A stretch of DNA of 64,000 nt, from assembly GCF_006539945.1 (NCBI RefSeq), contig NZ_BJNZ01000014.1, positions 1 to 64,000 on the forward strand. Reading direction: 5' to 3'. This document shows positions 1 to 8,376 of this stretch, in pieces. Numbering within the stretch: position 1 is the stretch's first letter; each line of letters begins with the position of its first letter. Both the position numbers and the translations under genes were made by a program. This DNA is from Cellulosimicrobium cellulans (GTDB lineage Bacteria; Actinomycetota; Actinomycetes; Actinomycetales; Cellulomonadaceae). The notes below the pieces were generated by a model that did no database searches, was not told the origin of the DNA, and saw nothing but the letters and a program-made list of their open reading frames with translations.

Positions 1-1879
1 CCTGGTCGCCCTCCAGCGCGGCTCGGGCTACCAGGCGCGCCTCGGCGTCCTCGGCGACGCGCTCGCCGCGGCCGGCGCCGACGGAGCGGTGTGCGCGACG
101 GCGGTGGGCCCGGGCGCGGCGGTCGCCCTCGCGGACTCCACGGGCCAGGTCGCCCGCTACCGCGACCTCGCGGACGCGACGGCACCCGGCTCCGACGCGT
201 TCGCGTGCCCCGTGACCGTCGTCGACGCGGGCGACGCGACCCCGCCGGTCGTCGACCCCGACCTCCCGGCGGACGAGCGCGCCACGCTGCGCAGCACCCT
301 GCGCGCCGACCGCCTCACCGCGGTCGACGCGACCGTCGGCGCCGTGCTCGACGCGGCCCCGAGCGGCACGACCGTGCTCGTCGTGGACGTCGCCGGCACG
401 CCCGGCACCCGACCCGCGCTCGGCACGACGCTCGTGCGCCCGTCGTCCGACGGCCCCGACCAGTCCCGCTACCTGACGAGCGCCGCCACCCGGACCGACG
501 GCGTCGCGCGCGTGCTCGACGTCCCGGCGACGGTGCTCGATGCCGCGGGCGCCGCGACGCCGGCACGGATCCAGGACACACCGGTGGCATGGGGCTCGCC
601 GCGCCCGGCCGACGCGACGTCGACCGCCGACGCCCTCGCCGACCTCACGACGCGCGACCACGTGCGCCGCGCCGTCTACACCGCGTTCGTCGACGTGCCG
701 CTCTACGCGGGGCTCGTGATCGCCGGGCTGTGCCTCCTGCTCGCGCCGCGCGCCGCGCGCGCGACGGGCGACCGCGCGCGTGCCCGGTGGGCCCGGGCGG
801 CGCACTGGGCCCGCGGGTCCGCGCTCGTCGTCGCCGCGGTGCCCACCGCCGCCTTCCTCGTGTCGCTCACGGGCTGGTGGCGGTTCGGGAACCAGACGCT
901 CGCGATCGTCGTGTCCACGGTCCTCGCGACGGCAGCCGTCGCCGGCCTGGGCGCCCTCGCCCCACGCCGTCCGGTCTGGCTCGGCCCCGGCATCGTCGCA
1001 GGGCTCACGTTCGCCGTGCTCACGCTCGACGCGCTCGTCGGCACCCCGCTCAACCGGGCGAGCCCGCTCGGTTCGGCGCCCACGTTCGGCGCCCGGTTCT
1101 ACGGGTTCGGGAACCCGACGTTCTCCGTGTACGCGGTCGCGGCGCTCGTCGTCGCCGCGGCGCTCGCGCAGTGGCTCGTCGCGCGCGGCCACCGGTACGC
1201 CGCCGCCGCGACGGTGGGCGTCATCGGTCTCGTGACGATGGTCGTGGACGTGTGGCCGACGCTCGGCGCCGACCTCGGCGGCGGTCTCGTCGTCGTGCCG
1301 GCGTTCGCCGTGCTGGGCCTCGCCGCCTCGGGCGCGCGCGTCACGTGGCGGCGCTTCCTGCTCGTCGCGGCGGCGGGCGTCGCGCTCGTCGCCGCCGTCG
1401 GCGTGCTCGACTGGCTGCGCCCGGCCGACGAGCGTTCGCACCTGGGCCGGTTCGTCGGGCAGGTGGTCGACGGGTCGGCGTGGGAGACGCTGCTCCGCAA
1501 GGCGGGCTACGCGGCGCGGTCCGTGCTGGGCGGGGTGCCGGTGTGGCTGACGATCGCCGTGCTCGTCGCGGCCGCGCTGCTGCTCTTCTGGCCCCGGCGC
1601 TTCACGCCGCAGTGGTTCGCGCGCACGGAGGCCGCGTGGCCGCTCGTGCGACCGACCCTGCTGGCGCTGTGGATCGTGGCCGTCGCGGGCTCGCTCGTCA
1701 ACGACTTCGGCGTGCGGATCGCGCTCATCGCGCTCATCCCGGCCGTCCCGCTGCTCACCGTCGCCGCGCTCCACGCGGCCGACGACGGCGGCGGCACGGG
1801 CGAGAGCGCGGACGACGACCCGGACGACCGCTCCGGCGCGGAGGGCCCCGCGGCGCGGGTCGGGAGCACCACGTCCTGA
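1..1879 (+). CDS. Large multi-pass membrane protein, 5' end cut off by window
   Basis: The frame is open from base 2, so the true start lies upstream; 625 codons are visible. The first 200 or so residues look soluble. A stretch with STR..DG and a following LDVPATVL is loosely reminiscent of alkaline-phosphatase-like membrane proteins (weak inference). About ten hydrophobic segments follow, from the DVPLYAGLVIAGL stretch onward, and the tail is acidic and Asp/Gly-rich, probably cytoplasmic. I do not recognise the family with certainty and propose no reaction. It converges on the minus-strand methyltransferase with only a few bases between the stops, so no separate terminator is visible. Confidence 0.8.
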   Translation, partial: LVALQRGSGYQARLGVLGDALAAAGADGAVCATAVGPGAAVALADSTGQVARYRDLADATAPGSDAFACPVTVVDAGDATPPVVDPDLPADERATLRSTLRADRLTAVDATVGAVLDAAPSGTTVLVVDVAGTPGTRPALGTTLVRPSSDGPDQSRYLTSAATRTDGVARVLDVPATVLDAAGAATPARIQDTPVAWGSPRPADATSTADALADLTTRDHVRRAVYTAFVDVPLYAGLVIAGLCLLLAPRAARATGDRARARWARAAHWARGSALVVAAVPTAAFLVSLTGWWRFGNQTLAIVVSTVLATAAVAGLGALAPRRPVWLGPGIVAGLTFAVLTLDALVGTPLNRASPLGSAPTFGARFYGFGNPTFSVYAVAALVVAAALAQWLVARGHRYAAAATVGVIGLVTMVVDVWPTLGADLGGGLVVVPAFAVLGLAASGARVTWRRFLLVAAAGVALVAAVGVLDWLRPADERSHLGRFVGQVVDGSAWETLLRKAGYAARSVLGGVPVWLTIAVLVAAALLLFWPRRFTPQWFARTEAAWPLVRPTLLALWIVAVAGSLVNDFGVRIALIALIPAVPLLTVAALHAADDGGGTGESADDDPDDRSGAEGPAARVGSTTS

Positions 1880-1885
1880 CGCAGG

Positions 1886-2641
1886 TCAGTCCCGCACGTC
1901 GGTCGCGACGTCGTGCAGGACGAAGGTCGCGAACCCCAGCTCGCGTCGGGCACCGTCCAGCCAGGCGTCACGATTCCCGCGCGCGGCGGCGAGCGCCTGG
2001 GCACGGTCCTCGGCCGTCGGGGCCTCCCGGACCGCCCAGTCGACGAGCGACCCCGCCCAGCTGAGCTGGTAGTCGTCCCACTCGGCCAGGGTGCTGACGT
2101 GCCCGAACGACGGCTCGAAGCCGTGCGCACGGACGGCCCGCACGAAGCCGGCGAGATCGGGATAGGCGTCGGCGGGGACGTCGAGCGCCGCGAGCGCCGA
2201 GTCCGACGGGGTGCCCTCCCAGATGCTGTCACCGACGAGCGCCTGGCCGCCGGGGCGCAGTCGCTGCCGGACGGCGCCCAGCGTGGCGTCCAGTCCCCCG
2301 AAGGCGTGGCTCGCGCCGACGCACAGCACGACGTCGAACGCCCCGTCGTCCCAGGTGGCGGCGTCCGCCTCGATCCACCGCACCCGGTCGCCCAGCCCTC
2401 GCTCGTCGGTGCGCCGTGCCGCCGAGGCCGGGAGCATGTGGTCGATCCCGACGCCGGTGGTCCCGGGGTGGGCGAGCAGCAGCTCCTGCAGCCACTCGCC
2501 CTCGCCGCACCCGAGATCGACGGCGCGGGCGCCGTCGGCCGGGCTCAGCCAGCCGACCAGCTCCCGCAGCCGCTCGGGCGCCACGGGCGCCCCGATCGGA
2601 TGGCGCAGGTGGGCGATGTCGAAGATCTCGGACCGTTCCAT
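1886..2641 (-). CDS. Class I SAM-dependent methyltransferase
   Basis: 251 aa. SAM-binding motif I is clear (AVDLGCGEGEW, about residues 40-49), followed by an acidic strand end (GVGIDHML) and a motif II/III region (VRWIEADAATWDDGAFDVVLCVGASHAFGG). This is the compact Rossmann methyltransferase fold with no added domain. The substrate cannot be told from sequence; such stand-alone proteins act on small molecules or are uncharacterised. ATG start. It is the last gene of a minus-strand stretch, 65 bp after the hydrolase, and may be read through from it. Confidence 0.85.
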   Translation of the reverse strand: MERSEIFDIAHLRHPIGAPVAPERLRELVGWLSPADGARAVDLGCGEGEWLQELLLAHPGTTGVGIDHMLPASAARRTDERGLGDRVRWIEADAATWDDGAFDVVLCVGASHAFGGLDATLGAVRQRLRPGGQALVGDSIWEGTPSDSALAALDVPADAYPDLAGFVRAVRAHGFEPSFGHVSTLAEWDDYQLSWAGSLVDWAVREAPTAEDRAQALAAARGNRDAWLDGARRELGFATFVLHDVATDVRD

Positions 2642-2706
2642 CCCGCGACGCTACAGGCCGCCCACACCGCGCCGGTGCCGCCCTCCGGGCCGCACCACCG
2701 GGTGGC

Positions 2707-3672
2707 TCACGCGCGGAGCGCGCCCTCGGTGAGCACGAGCCCGCTGCCGCTCGCCGCGAGGTCGGCCATCGCGACGCTCCGGACCGCAGGGTCCTCGTAC
2801 GTGTTCCAGTAGTAGGTCTGCGTGCGCGCGGAGAACAGGCCCGTGTAGACGGTCCTCTCGAACTCGCCGGACCCCATCGCCGCGCAGCCGTCCACCATCG
2901 CGACCTGCTGCAGCGTGTGGAAGGCGCGGCTCACGTTCTCCTCCTCGGTGCCCTTCGTCGGGTAGTGGGAGTTCACGTAGGCCGCGCGGACGAAGCGGGA
3001 CGGCGAGTAGTAGTCGCCGGGGACGCCGCGCATGTGCGAGCCCGAGCCGAACGGGGCGAGGTGGGCCCGGCCCACGGGGGTGTCCTCGGGGAAGTCCGGC
3101 GAGACGTTGAGGTAGTTGCGCAGGTTCTCGTGGTGCCAGTCGAACCCCGGCTGGTTCGTGAGGACGTCGACGTCGTCGTCGAACACCTGCATGCCCGCGC
3201 TGGTGTACTCCACCACGATCGCGCGGCGCGCGTCGCCGATGATCCAGTGGAGCAGCGAGCTCGGGTACCTGTCGTTGATCGGACGGTCCACGATCGCGAC
3301 GTCGCGCAGCGCGGCCTCGACCTCGTCGACCGTCGCGAACTGCGCGCACACCCACAGCGGGAGCTCGAACGCGGCCACGTTGACCGCGCCGTCGACCGGG
3401 CCGGAGGCGTACTCCGCGTACCCGGGGAAGTTGAGGCCCGCGACGGCGAGACCCGCGTCGTTGCCGCAGTCGAAGTACAGCGGGGTGTCGTCCTCGACGA
3501 TCCCCATGCCGAGGACCGCGTGCTCGATCCCGCGCACCGCGCCGAACGGCGACCGGGGCGTGTAGCCCGTCGGGGTCAGCAGCACCTGCTGCCCGTAGCC
3601 CGTCGTCCAGTCGAGGTTGCGGGCGAGATAGAGGTTGCCGTCGTCGTCCGTGAACCTGATCCCTGTGCACAT
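2707..3672 (-). CDS. Choloylglycine hydrolase / penicillin V acylase family (Ntn hydrolase)
   Basis: 321 aa. The chosen ATG gives MCTGIRF, which places the catalytic cysteine at position 2; after Met removal it is the N-terminal nucleophile of this Ntn family. A longer open frame upstream would bury that Cys, and a GGGGG stretch lies about 8 bases before this ATG, so this start is strongly favoured. Other family features visible: the ARNLDWTT motif near residue 20, the LNFPGYAEYA loop near residue 80, VEYTSAG, the LTNQPGFDWHHENLRNY stretch, and a conserved C-terminal Arg/Asn-rich region. The family cleaves amide bonds in bile-acid conjugates, penicillin V or acyl-homoserine lactones; which one applies here is not predictable. 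Confidence 0.9.
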   Translation of the reverse strand: MCTGIRFTDDDGNLYLARNLDWTTGYGQQVLLTPTGYTPRSPFGAVRGIEHAVLGMGIVEDDTPLYFDCGNDAGLAVAGLNFPGYAEYASGPVDGAVNVAAFELPLWVCAQFATVDEVEAALRDVAIVDRPINDRYPSSLLHWIIGDARRAIVVEYTSAGMQVFDDDVDVLTNQPGFDWHHENLRNYLNVSPDFPEDTPVGRAHLAPFGSGSHMRGVPGDYYSPSRFVRAAYVNSHYPTKGTEEENVSRAFHTLQQVAMVDGCAAMGSGEFERTVYTGLFSARTQTYYWNTYEDPAVRSVAMADLAASGSGLVLTEGALRA

Positions 3673-3789
3673 GGCGCTGCCCCCGTCGTCGTCGGTCCGG
3701 CTCGCGCGGCGAGCCGCCCGGGCACGCCGTCGTGCCCGCCCTCCCATGGTGCGTCCGTGCGGGCTCCGGGGCCACTGCCGGCCGGCCGG

Positions 3790-4431
3790 TCAGGGCTGGA
3801 GATACACCGAGACGTGGGCCTCGATCGCGCGCTCCGCACGGCCGGGGTCGCCCGAGCGGAGCGCGGCGAGCAGCTCACGGTGCTGCTCGACGACGGCGTG
3901 CGGGTCCTCGTGGTGCGGCGCGTCACGGACGAAGTACGCCCGGACGCGCGGCTGGATGAGCCGCCAGATCTGCAGCGACTGCGTGTGGCTCGCGGCGGCG
4001 ATCACCGCCGCGTGGAACTCGAGGTCCAGGTCGGCGAGGCGACGGGCGTCGAGCGGGTCCGCCGCGCGCTCCATCGCCGCCACCGTGCGGTCGAGCGCGT
4101 CCAGGAGCGCGGGGTCCTGCGCGCGCGCCGCCGCGCGGAACGCGACCTTCTCGATGACGGTCCGCACCGGGACGAGGATCTCGGCGATCTCCTCCTGGGA
4201 GACGTCCACCACGACGGCGCCGCGGTAAGGGTGGGAGACGACGAGCCCTTCCTGCTCGAGCACCATGATCGCCTCCCGCACCGGGCCGCGGCTGATGCCG
4301 TAGGAGGCGGAGAGGTCACGCTCGACGAGGCGGTCCCCGGCGGCGAGGTCGCCGGAGGCGATGCGTTCGCGCAGGTGGCGCAGGACCCAGTCGCGCCGGG
4401 ACTCGGGCGGCGATGCGGGCAGGACGGGCAC
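3790..4431 (-). CDS. GntR-family transcriptional regulator (FadR subfamily, FCD domain)
   Basis: 213 aa. N-terminal winged helix, about residues 13-75, with the GntR signature ERDLSASYGISRGPVREAI. The C-terminal FCD helical domain shows the metal-binding histidines in DLEFHAAVIAAASH, EQHRELL and EAHV. FCD regulators bind sugar acids or other small carboxylates and repress divergent catabolic genes. Here it is divergent from the enolase-superfamily operon, with 112 bp between the starts carrying a TGGT-N2-ACCA operator. I infer that it represses that operon and is induced by its substrate or an intermediate. Confidence 0.92.
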   Translation of the reverse strand: MPVLPASPPESRRDWVLRHLRERIASGDLAAGDRLVERDLSASYGISRGPVREAIMVLEQEGLVVSHPYRGAVVVDVSQEEIAEILVPVRTVIEKVAFRAAARAQDPALLDALDRTVAAMERAADPLDARRLADLDLEFHAAVIAAASHTQSLQIWRLIQPRVRAYFVRDAPHHEDPHAVVEQHRELLAALRSGDPGRAERAIEAHVSVYLQP

Positions 4432-4474
4432 GACGGCGACCCTCTCACTCGGAAGGGCTCCACCCTAATAGATG

Positions 4475-4512
4475 GCCGATGGTTGACCATCTACCATCGG
4501 CCCACCTAGAGT
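4475..4512 (+). promoter_or_regulatory. Promoter with nested GntR-type operator
   Basis: A perfect 9-bp inverted repeat (GCCGATGGT at 4475-4483, ACCATCGGC at 4493-4501) contains a smaller dyad, TGGT-TG-ACCA, at 4480-4489. A second overlapping dyad AGATGG/CCATCT flanks it. A -35 box TTGACC (4483-4488) sits inside, followed 18 bp later by -10 TAGAGT (4507-4512). A repressor bound here would cover the -35 element of the downstream operon. Confidence 0.75.
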
Positions 4513-4543
4513 CACGGTCCACGGCACCGACGAGAGGACACCC

Positions 4544-5686
4544 ATGAGGATCACCGCCATCACCGCCGCCGGCCTGCGCGGCGCCACCCCCGAGGGCGGC
4601 TGGCAGGAGGAGCTGCGCCAGGACGACGTCGTGCACACCCTCGTCGCCGTCCACACCGACGAGGGGCTCGTCGGCGTCGGCAGCGTGTTCACGACCGAGG
4701 ACCTCGTGCGCGGCGCGCTCGACGTCCTGCGGCCCCTGCTCCTGGGCGCGAACGCGCTGGAGCCGGAGCGCACGAGCGAGCGGCTGCACCGCACGACGTT
4801 CTGGATGGGGCGCGGCGGGTCGATCACGCACGCGATCAGCGGCGTCGACACCGCGCTCTGGGACCTCCTCGGCCAGGCGACGGGACAGCCCGTCGGGCGC
4901 CTCCTCGGCGGGCGGTACCGCGAGCGGGTGCGCCCGTACGCCTCGCTGCTCATGGACCAGCCCGACGCGCTGCGCGACCACCTCACCGCGCTGCGCGCCG
5001 ACGGGTGGACCGCCTTCAAGATCGGCTGGGGCCCCTTCGGCCGGGTCGACGAGCGGCTCGACGAGCGCATCGTCGCCGCGGCGCGCGACGCCGTCGGCCC
5101 CGACGCGATGCTCATGGTCGACGCCGGCGGCAGCGACAGCGCGTGGAGCCAGGGCTACAAGTGGGCCCTGCGCACCGCCCGCATGCTCGACGCGTACGGC
5201 GTCGCGTGGTTCGAGGAGCCGCTGCCGCCGGACGCGATCGAGGACTACACGCACCTGCGCCGGCGCTCGCCCGTGCCCATCTCGGGCGGTGAGGTGCTCA
5301 CGCGCCGCCAGGCGTTCCAGCCGTGGATCGAGGGCGGCGCGCTCGACATCGTGCAGCCCGACGTCACGAAGGTCGGCGGGACGAGCGAGCTGCGGCGCAT
5401 CGCGTGGTCCGCGCACGACCACGGCGTCAAGCTCGTGCCGCACGGGTGGAACACCGCCGTCGGGCTCGCCACCGACCTCCAGCTCGCCTCCGCCCTGCCG
5501 GACACGGACCTCGTCGAGTACGTCACCGGCTCGCCCTACATCGACGACCTGACGACCGACCGCTGGACGCTCGACGCGGACGGGATGCTCCCGATCCCGG
5601 ACGGCCCCGGCCTCGGCATCACGCTCGACCGCGAGCGCCTCGCGCGCTACTGCGACGTCGACGCGCTGCTCGGGAGCGCGGCGTGA
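4544..5686 (+). CDS. Mandelate racemase / muconate lactonizing enzyme family (enolase superfamily), probable sugar-acid dehydratase
   Basis: 380 aa. N-terminal capping domain (about 1-120) and TIM barrel. Visible barrel residues: Lys in AFKIGWGPFG, metal ligands Asp (MVDAGGS), Glu (FEEPLPPD) and Glu (SGGEVLT), an Asp in IVQPDVTKVGG, and the general-base His in LVPHGWNTAVG. This matches the mandelate-racemase subgroup, whose members mostly dehydrate or racemise acid sugars. ATG with GAGAGGA upstream. First gene of an operon in which every junction is a 4-base overlap. Specificity is unknown; with the SDR and sugar porter, a sugar or sugar-acid pathway is likely. Confidence 0.88.
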   Translation: MRITAITAAGLRGATPEGGWQEELRQDDVVHTLVAVHTDEGLVGVGSVFTTEDLVRGALDVLRPLLLGANALEPERTSERLHRTTFWMGRGGSITHAISGVDTALWDLLGQATGQPVGRLLGGRYRERVRPYASLLMDQPDALRDHLTALRADGWTAFKIGWGPFGRVDERLDERIVAAARDAVGPDAMLMVDAGGSDSAWSQGYKWALRTARMLDAYGVAWFEEPLPPDAIEDYTHLRRRSPVPISGGEVLTRRQAFQPWIEGGALDIVQPDVTKVGGTSELRRIAWSAHDHGVKLVPHGWNTAVGLATDLQLASALPDTDLVEYVTGSPYIDDLTTDRWTLDADGMLPIPDGPGLGITLDRERLARYCDVDALLGSAA

Positions 5687-6456
5687 GCCCCCGGTCGCTC
5701 GTCGTGACGGGCGCGGCGTCGGGGATCGGTCGGGCGGTCGCCGTGGGCGCCGCCCGGGACGGCTGGTTCGTGCACGTGCTCGACCTCGACCCCGACGGCG
5801 CCGCGGGCACCGTGGACCTCGCCCGGGAGGCGGGCGGGGACGGGCGCGCGCACGTGCTCGACGTGACCGACGCTGCCGCGGTCGCGTCGGCGGTCGGGGC
5901 GGCCGCGGACGCCGGGCCGCCGCTGCGCGGGCTCTTCGCGGGCGCCGGTATCGACGTGGGCGGGGCGGCGCACGAGCTCGACCCGGCCACGTGGCGCCGC
6001 GTGCTCGACGTCAACGTGACGGGCACGTTCCTCGTCGTGCGCGAGGTGCTGCGCACGATGGTCGCCGACGGCGGCGGGAGCGTCGTGCTGTGCGGCTCGC
6101 CGGCCGCGACGGTCGGCTTCGCGGCCGGGGGCGCGACGGCGTACGGCGCCTCGAAGGGGGCGATCTCGTCCATGGTCCGCACGCTCGCGGTCGACTACGC
6201 GCGCCACGGCGTCCGGGTGAACGCGATCGTGCCCGGCCCGACGGAGACCCCGCTCATGTGGGCCAACGTGCCCGCCGACGAGGTGGACGCGACACGCGCG
6301 CAGATCGAGCGCGAGGTCCCGCTGGGCCGGCTCGCGCGGCCCGAGGAGATCGCCGAGCCCGTGCTCTGGCTGCTGTCGGACCGCTCGTCGTACACGACCG
6401 GGTCGCTCGTCGGGTGCGACGGCGGCGTCCTCGCCAAGTCGTCGATCAGCGTATGA
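5683..6456 (+). CDS. SDR-family NAD(P)-dependent oxidoreductase
   Basis: 257 aa from a GTG that overlaps the previous stop (GTGA). A longer upstream frame is only the shadow of the previous gene. Classical SDR features: VTGAASGIG cofactor motif at residues 8-16, Asp-rich acidic turn (VLDLDPDG) suggesting NAD preference, the catalytic Ser region (VVLCGSPAAT) and YGASKGA with the catalytic Tyr and Lys, then the PGPTETPLMW loop. In this operon it probably oxidises a sugar or sugar-acid alcohol before or after the enolase-family step. Confidence 0.92.
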   Translation: MSPRSLVVTGAASGIGRAVAVGAARDGWFVHVLDLDPDGAAGTVDLAREAGGDGRAHVLDVTDAAAVASAVGAAADAGPPLRGLFAGAGIDVGGAAHELDPATWRRVLDVNVTGTFLVVREVLRTMVADGGGSVVLCGSPAATVGFAAGGATAYGASKGAISSMVRTLAVDYARHGVRVNAIVPGPTETPLMWANVPADEVDATRAQIEREVPLGRLARPEEIAEPVLWLLSDRSSYTTGSLVGCDGGVLAKSSISV

Positions 6457-6875
6457 GCGCGCCGGGCGCCCCGGCACGTCGCCCCCAGGTCGGGGCGACG
6501 TGCTGGGCGATCGGCGACGGCTGGATCCCGCCGTACGGCACGGGCGAGGACCCGACCCTCGCGAGCCACGAGAGCCTGTGCCTGCTCAACGCCGGTCCCG
6601 ACGACGCGCGCGTCGAGATCCGGCTCTACTTCGCCGACCGCCCGCCGGCCGGCCCCTACGTCGTGGTGGTGCCCGCCGAGCGGGTGCGCCACGTGACGCT
6701 CAACGACCTCGACGACCCCGAGCCCGTGCCCCGCGGCACCGACTACTCGGCCGTCGTCGTCGCGTCGGCGCCCGTCGTCGTCCAGCACACGCGGCTCGAC
6801 TCGCGGCAGGCCGCCAACGCCCTGTTCAGCACGATCGCCCATCCCGTCGACACCTTCCGAGAGGACCTCCGATGA
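6453..6875 (+). CDS. ASRT-family protein (Anabaena sensory rhodopsin transducer-like)
   Basis: 140 aa; ATG overlaps the SDR stop (ATGA). It follows the ASRT family along its whole length: the IPPYGTGEDPTLASHESLC start, LLNAG, LYFADRPPAGPYVVVVP, then RHVTLNDLDDPEPVPRGTDY and a highly characteristic VVVQHTRLDSRQAANAL near the C-terminus. The Anabaena member is a tetrameric beta-sandwich that couples to a rhodopsin, but no rhodopsin gene is present here. The family has been proposed to be a wider class of small-molecule-binding domains linked to carbohydrate genes, which fits this operon. I infer a sugar or metabolite sensor or chaperone, not a light transducer. Confidence 0.9.
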   Translation: MSAPGAPARRPQVGATCWAIGDGWIPPYGTGEDPTLASHESLCLLNAGPDDARVEIRLYFADRPPAGPYVVVVPAERVRHVTLNDLDDPEPVPRGTDYSAVVVASAPVVVQHTRLDSRQAANALFSTIAHPVDTFREDLR

Positions 6876-6919
6876 CGCAGACCTCCACCCCGACGACCTT
6901 CCGCCGGGGCACGCCGTGA
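6872..6919 (+). CDS. 15-residue micro-ORF translationally coupled at both ends
   Basis: ATG at 6872 overlaps the ASRT stop (ATGA), and its TGA overlaps the GTG of the MFS gene (GTGA). The product would be MTQTSTPTTFRRGTP. It continues the unbroken chain of 4-base overlaps. It may be a real coupling peptide, or the original N-terminus of the transporter separated by a -1 shift, since many MFS proteins begin with such Thr/Ser-rich leaders. No homology can be claimed. Confidence 0.35.
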   Translation: MTQTSTPTTFRRGTP

Positions 6920-8358
6920 ACGCCGCGACGGGCCGCCTCGGCCACGGCGCCCTCACCCCGCTCGTCGTCGCGTCGACCGTCGGGGCGGCGCTGGGCGGGT
7001 TCATGTTCGGCTTCGACACGGCCGTGGTCAACGGCGCCGTCGACGCCCTCAAGGCCGAGCTCGGCGTCGGGAGCGCGCTCGTGGGCGTGATCGTCGCGAG
7101 CGCGCTCCTCGGCGCGGCGGTGGGCGCCTTCTCCGCGGGCACGATCGCGGACCGCTTCGGACGACGGCGCCTCATGATGGTCGCCGGGACCCTGTTCGTC
7201 ACCACGTCGGTGCTGTGCGCCGTCGCGCACGACGGCCCGACCCTCGCGCTGTGGCGTTTCCTGGGGGGCGTGGGGGTGGGGATGGCGTCCGTCGTCGCGC
7301 CGCTCTACATCGCCGAGATCGCGCCCGCCCGGCTGCGCGGGCGGCTCGCGACGGCACAGCAGATGTCGATCGTCCTGGGCATCTTCGCCGCGCTCGTCTC
7401 GAACGCGTTACTCGTGCGCGCCGCGGGCGGGGCCGAGGCGGAGCTGGCCCTCGGCCTGCCCGCCTGGCGGTGGATGTTCCTGGTCGCGGTCGTGCCGTCG
7501 CTGGCGTACGTGGTCGCGGCGGTCCTGCTGCCCGAGTCGCCGCGGTACCTCGTGATGCGCGGCGACCGGGAGGGTGCCGCGCGCACGCTGCGCCGCCTCC
7601 ACCGTGTTCCCGAGGGCGACGCGCTCCTGGGCGTCGCAACCATCGAGGGGACGCTCCACGAGGCGCGGCCGGCGTGGTCCCACCTGTTCTCCGGGCCGGG
7701 CCGCCTCAAGCCCATCGTCTGGCTGGGGATCGCGCTCGCCGCGCTCCAGGCGCTCGTGGGGATCGACGTCATCTTCTACTACTCGACGTCGCTCTGGGCG
7801 CAGGTGGGCTTCGGCGAGCAGCAGGCCTTCTGGCTCTCGGCCCTGACGTCGCTCGTCAACGTCGCGGCGACCGTCGTCGCGATCTTCCTCGTCGACCGCG
7901 TGGGGCGGCGTCGCCTGCTGCTCGTGGGGTCGGTGGGCATGACGGTCGCCCTGGCCGCCATGGCGACCGGGTTCGCCCAGGCGCGGCAGACCGCGGACGG
8001 CGTCGTGTTCGTCGACGCGTGGGGCGTCGTGACCCTGGTCGCGGCGAACGTCTTCGTCGTGGCCTTCGCCGTCTCGTGGGGTCCGGTGGTGTGGATCCTC
8101 GTCGGGGAGATGTTCCCCAACCTGATGCGCGCCCGCGCCGCCTCGCTCGCCGCCGCCGCGAACTGGGCGGCGGGCATCGCCGTCAACCTCACGTTCCCCT
8201 CGCTCCGGGACCTGTCGCTCCCCGGCAGCTACGCCCTCTACGCGGTGTTCGCGGCCGCGTCGTTCGTGCTCGTGCTCCGCGCGCTGCCCGAGACGGCGAA
8301 CCGCCCGCTCGAGGAGATGCGGGAGGAGACGGCGTCGGGTGGACATCGATCACTTTAG
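6916..8358 (+). CDS. MFS sugar porter (sugar:proton symporter)
   Basis: 480 aa with about 12 membrane segments. Sugar-porter signatures are present: GGFMFGFDTAVVNGA in TM1, DRFGRRRLMM after TM2, RFLGGVGVGMASVVAPLYIAE in TM4-5, PESPRYLV at the centre, then DRVGRRRLLLVG and the terminal PETANRPLEEM. Inner-membrane uptake of a hexose, pentose or polyol is the usual role. Last gene of the overlapped operon, and so the likely importer for its substrate. Start GTG at 6916, with the alternative discussed for the micro-ORF. Its TAG stop lies inside the next operator. Confidence 0.93.
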   Translation: MNAATGRLGHGALTPLVVASTVGAALGGFMFGFDTAVVNGAVDALKAELGVGSALVGVIVASALLGAAVGAFSAGTIADRFGRRRLMMVAGTLFVTTSVLCAVAHDGPTLALWRFLGGVGVGMASVVAPLYIAEIAPARLRGRLATAQQMSIVLGIFAALVSNALLVRAAGGAEAELALGLPAWRWMFLVAVVPSLAYVVAAVLLPESPRYLVMRGDREGAARTLRRLHRVPEGDALLGVATIEGTLHEARPAWSHLFSGPGRLKPIVWLGIALAALQALVGIDVIFYYSTSLWAQVGFGEQQAFWLSALTSLVNVAATVVAIFLVDRVGRRRLLLVGSVGMTVALAAMATGFAQARQTADGVVFVDAWGVVTLVAANVFVVAFAVSWGPVVWILVGEMFPNLMRARAASLAAAANWAAGIAVNLTFPSLRDLSLPGSYALYAVFAAASFVLVLRALPETANRPLEEMREETASGGHRSL

Positions 8359-8373
8359 GAGTGTTAAAGTGAT
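8349..8373 (+). promoter_or_regulatory. Operator and probable leaderless promoter of the 8377-9703 operon
   Basis: Perfect 9-bp inverted repeat, ATCACTTTA at 8349-8357 and TAAAGTGAT at 8365-8373, with a 7-bp spacer. It overlaps the MFS stop codon. The right arm contains TAAAGT (8365-8370), a good TANNNT -10 box ending 6 bases before the ATG at 8377, so the mRNA is probably leaderless and repressor binding would mask the -10. The winged-helix protein two genes down is the obvious candidate ligand. Confidence 0.65.
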
Positions 8374-8376
8374 TGC

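Noticed and set aside
2416-4509. A 697-codon plus-strand frame
   Set aside because: It lies antisense to the choloylglycine hydrolase and GntR genes, both with intact family motifs. High GC creates long antisense frames.
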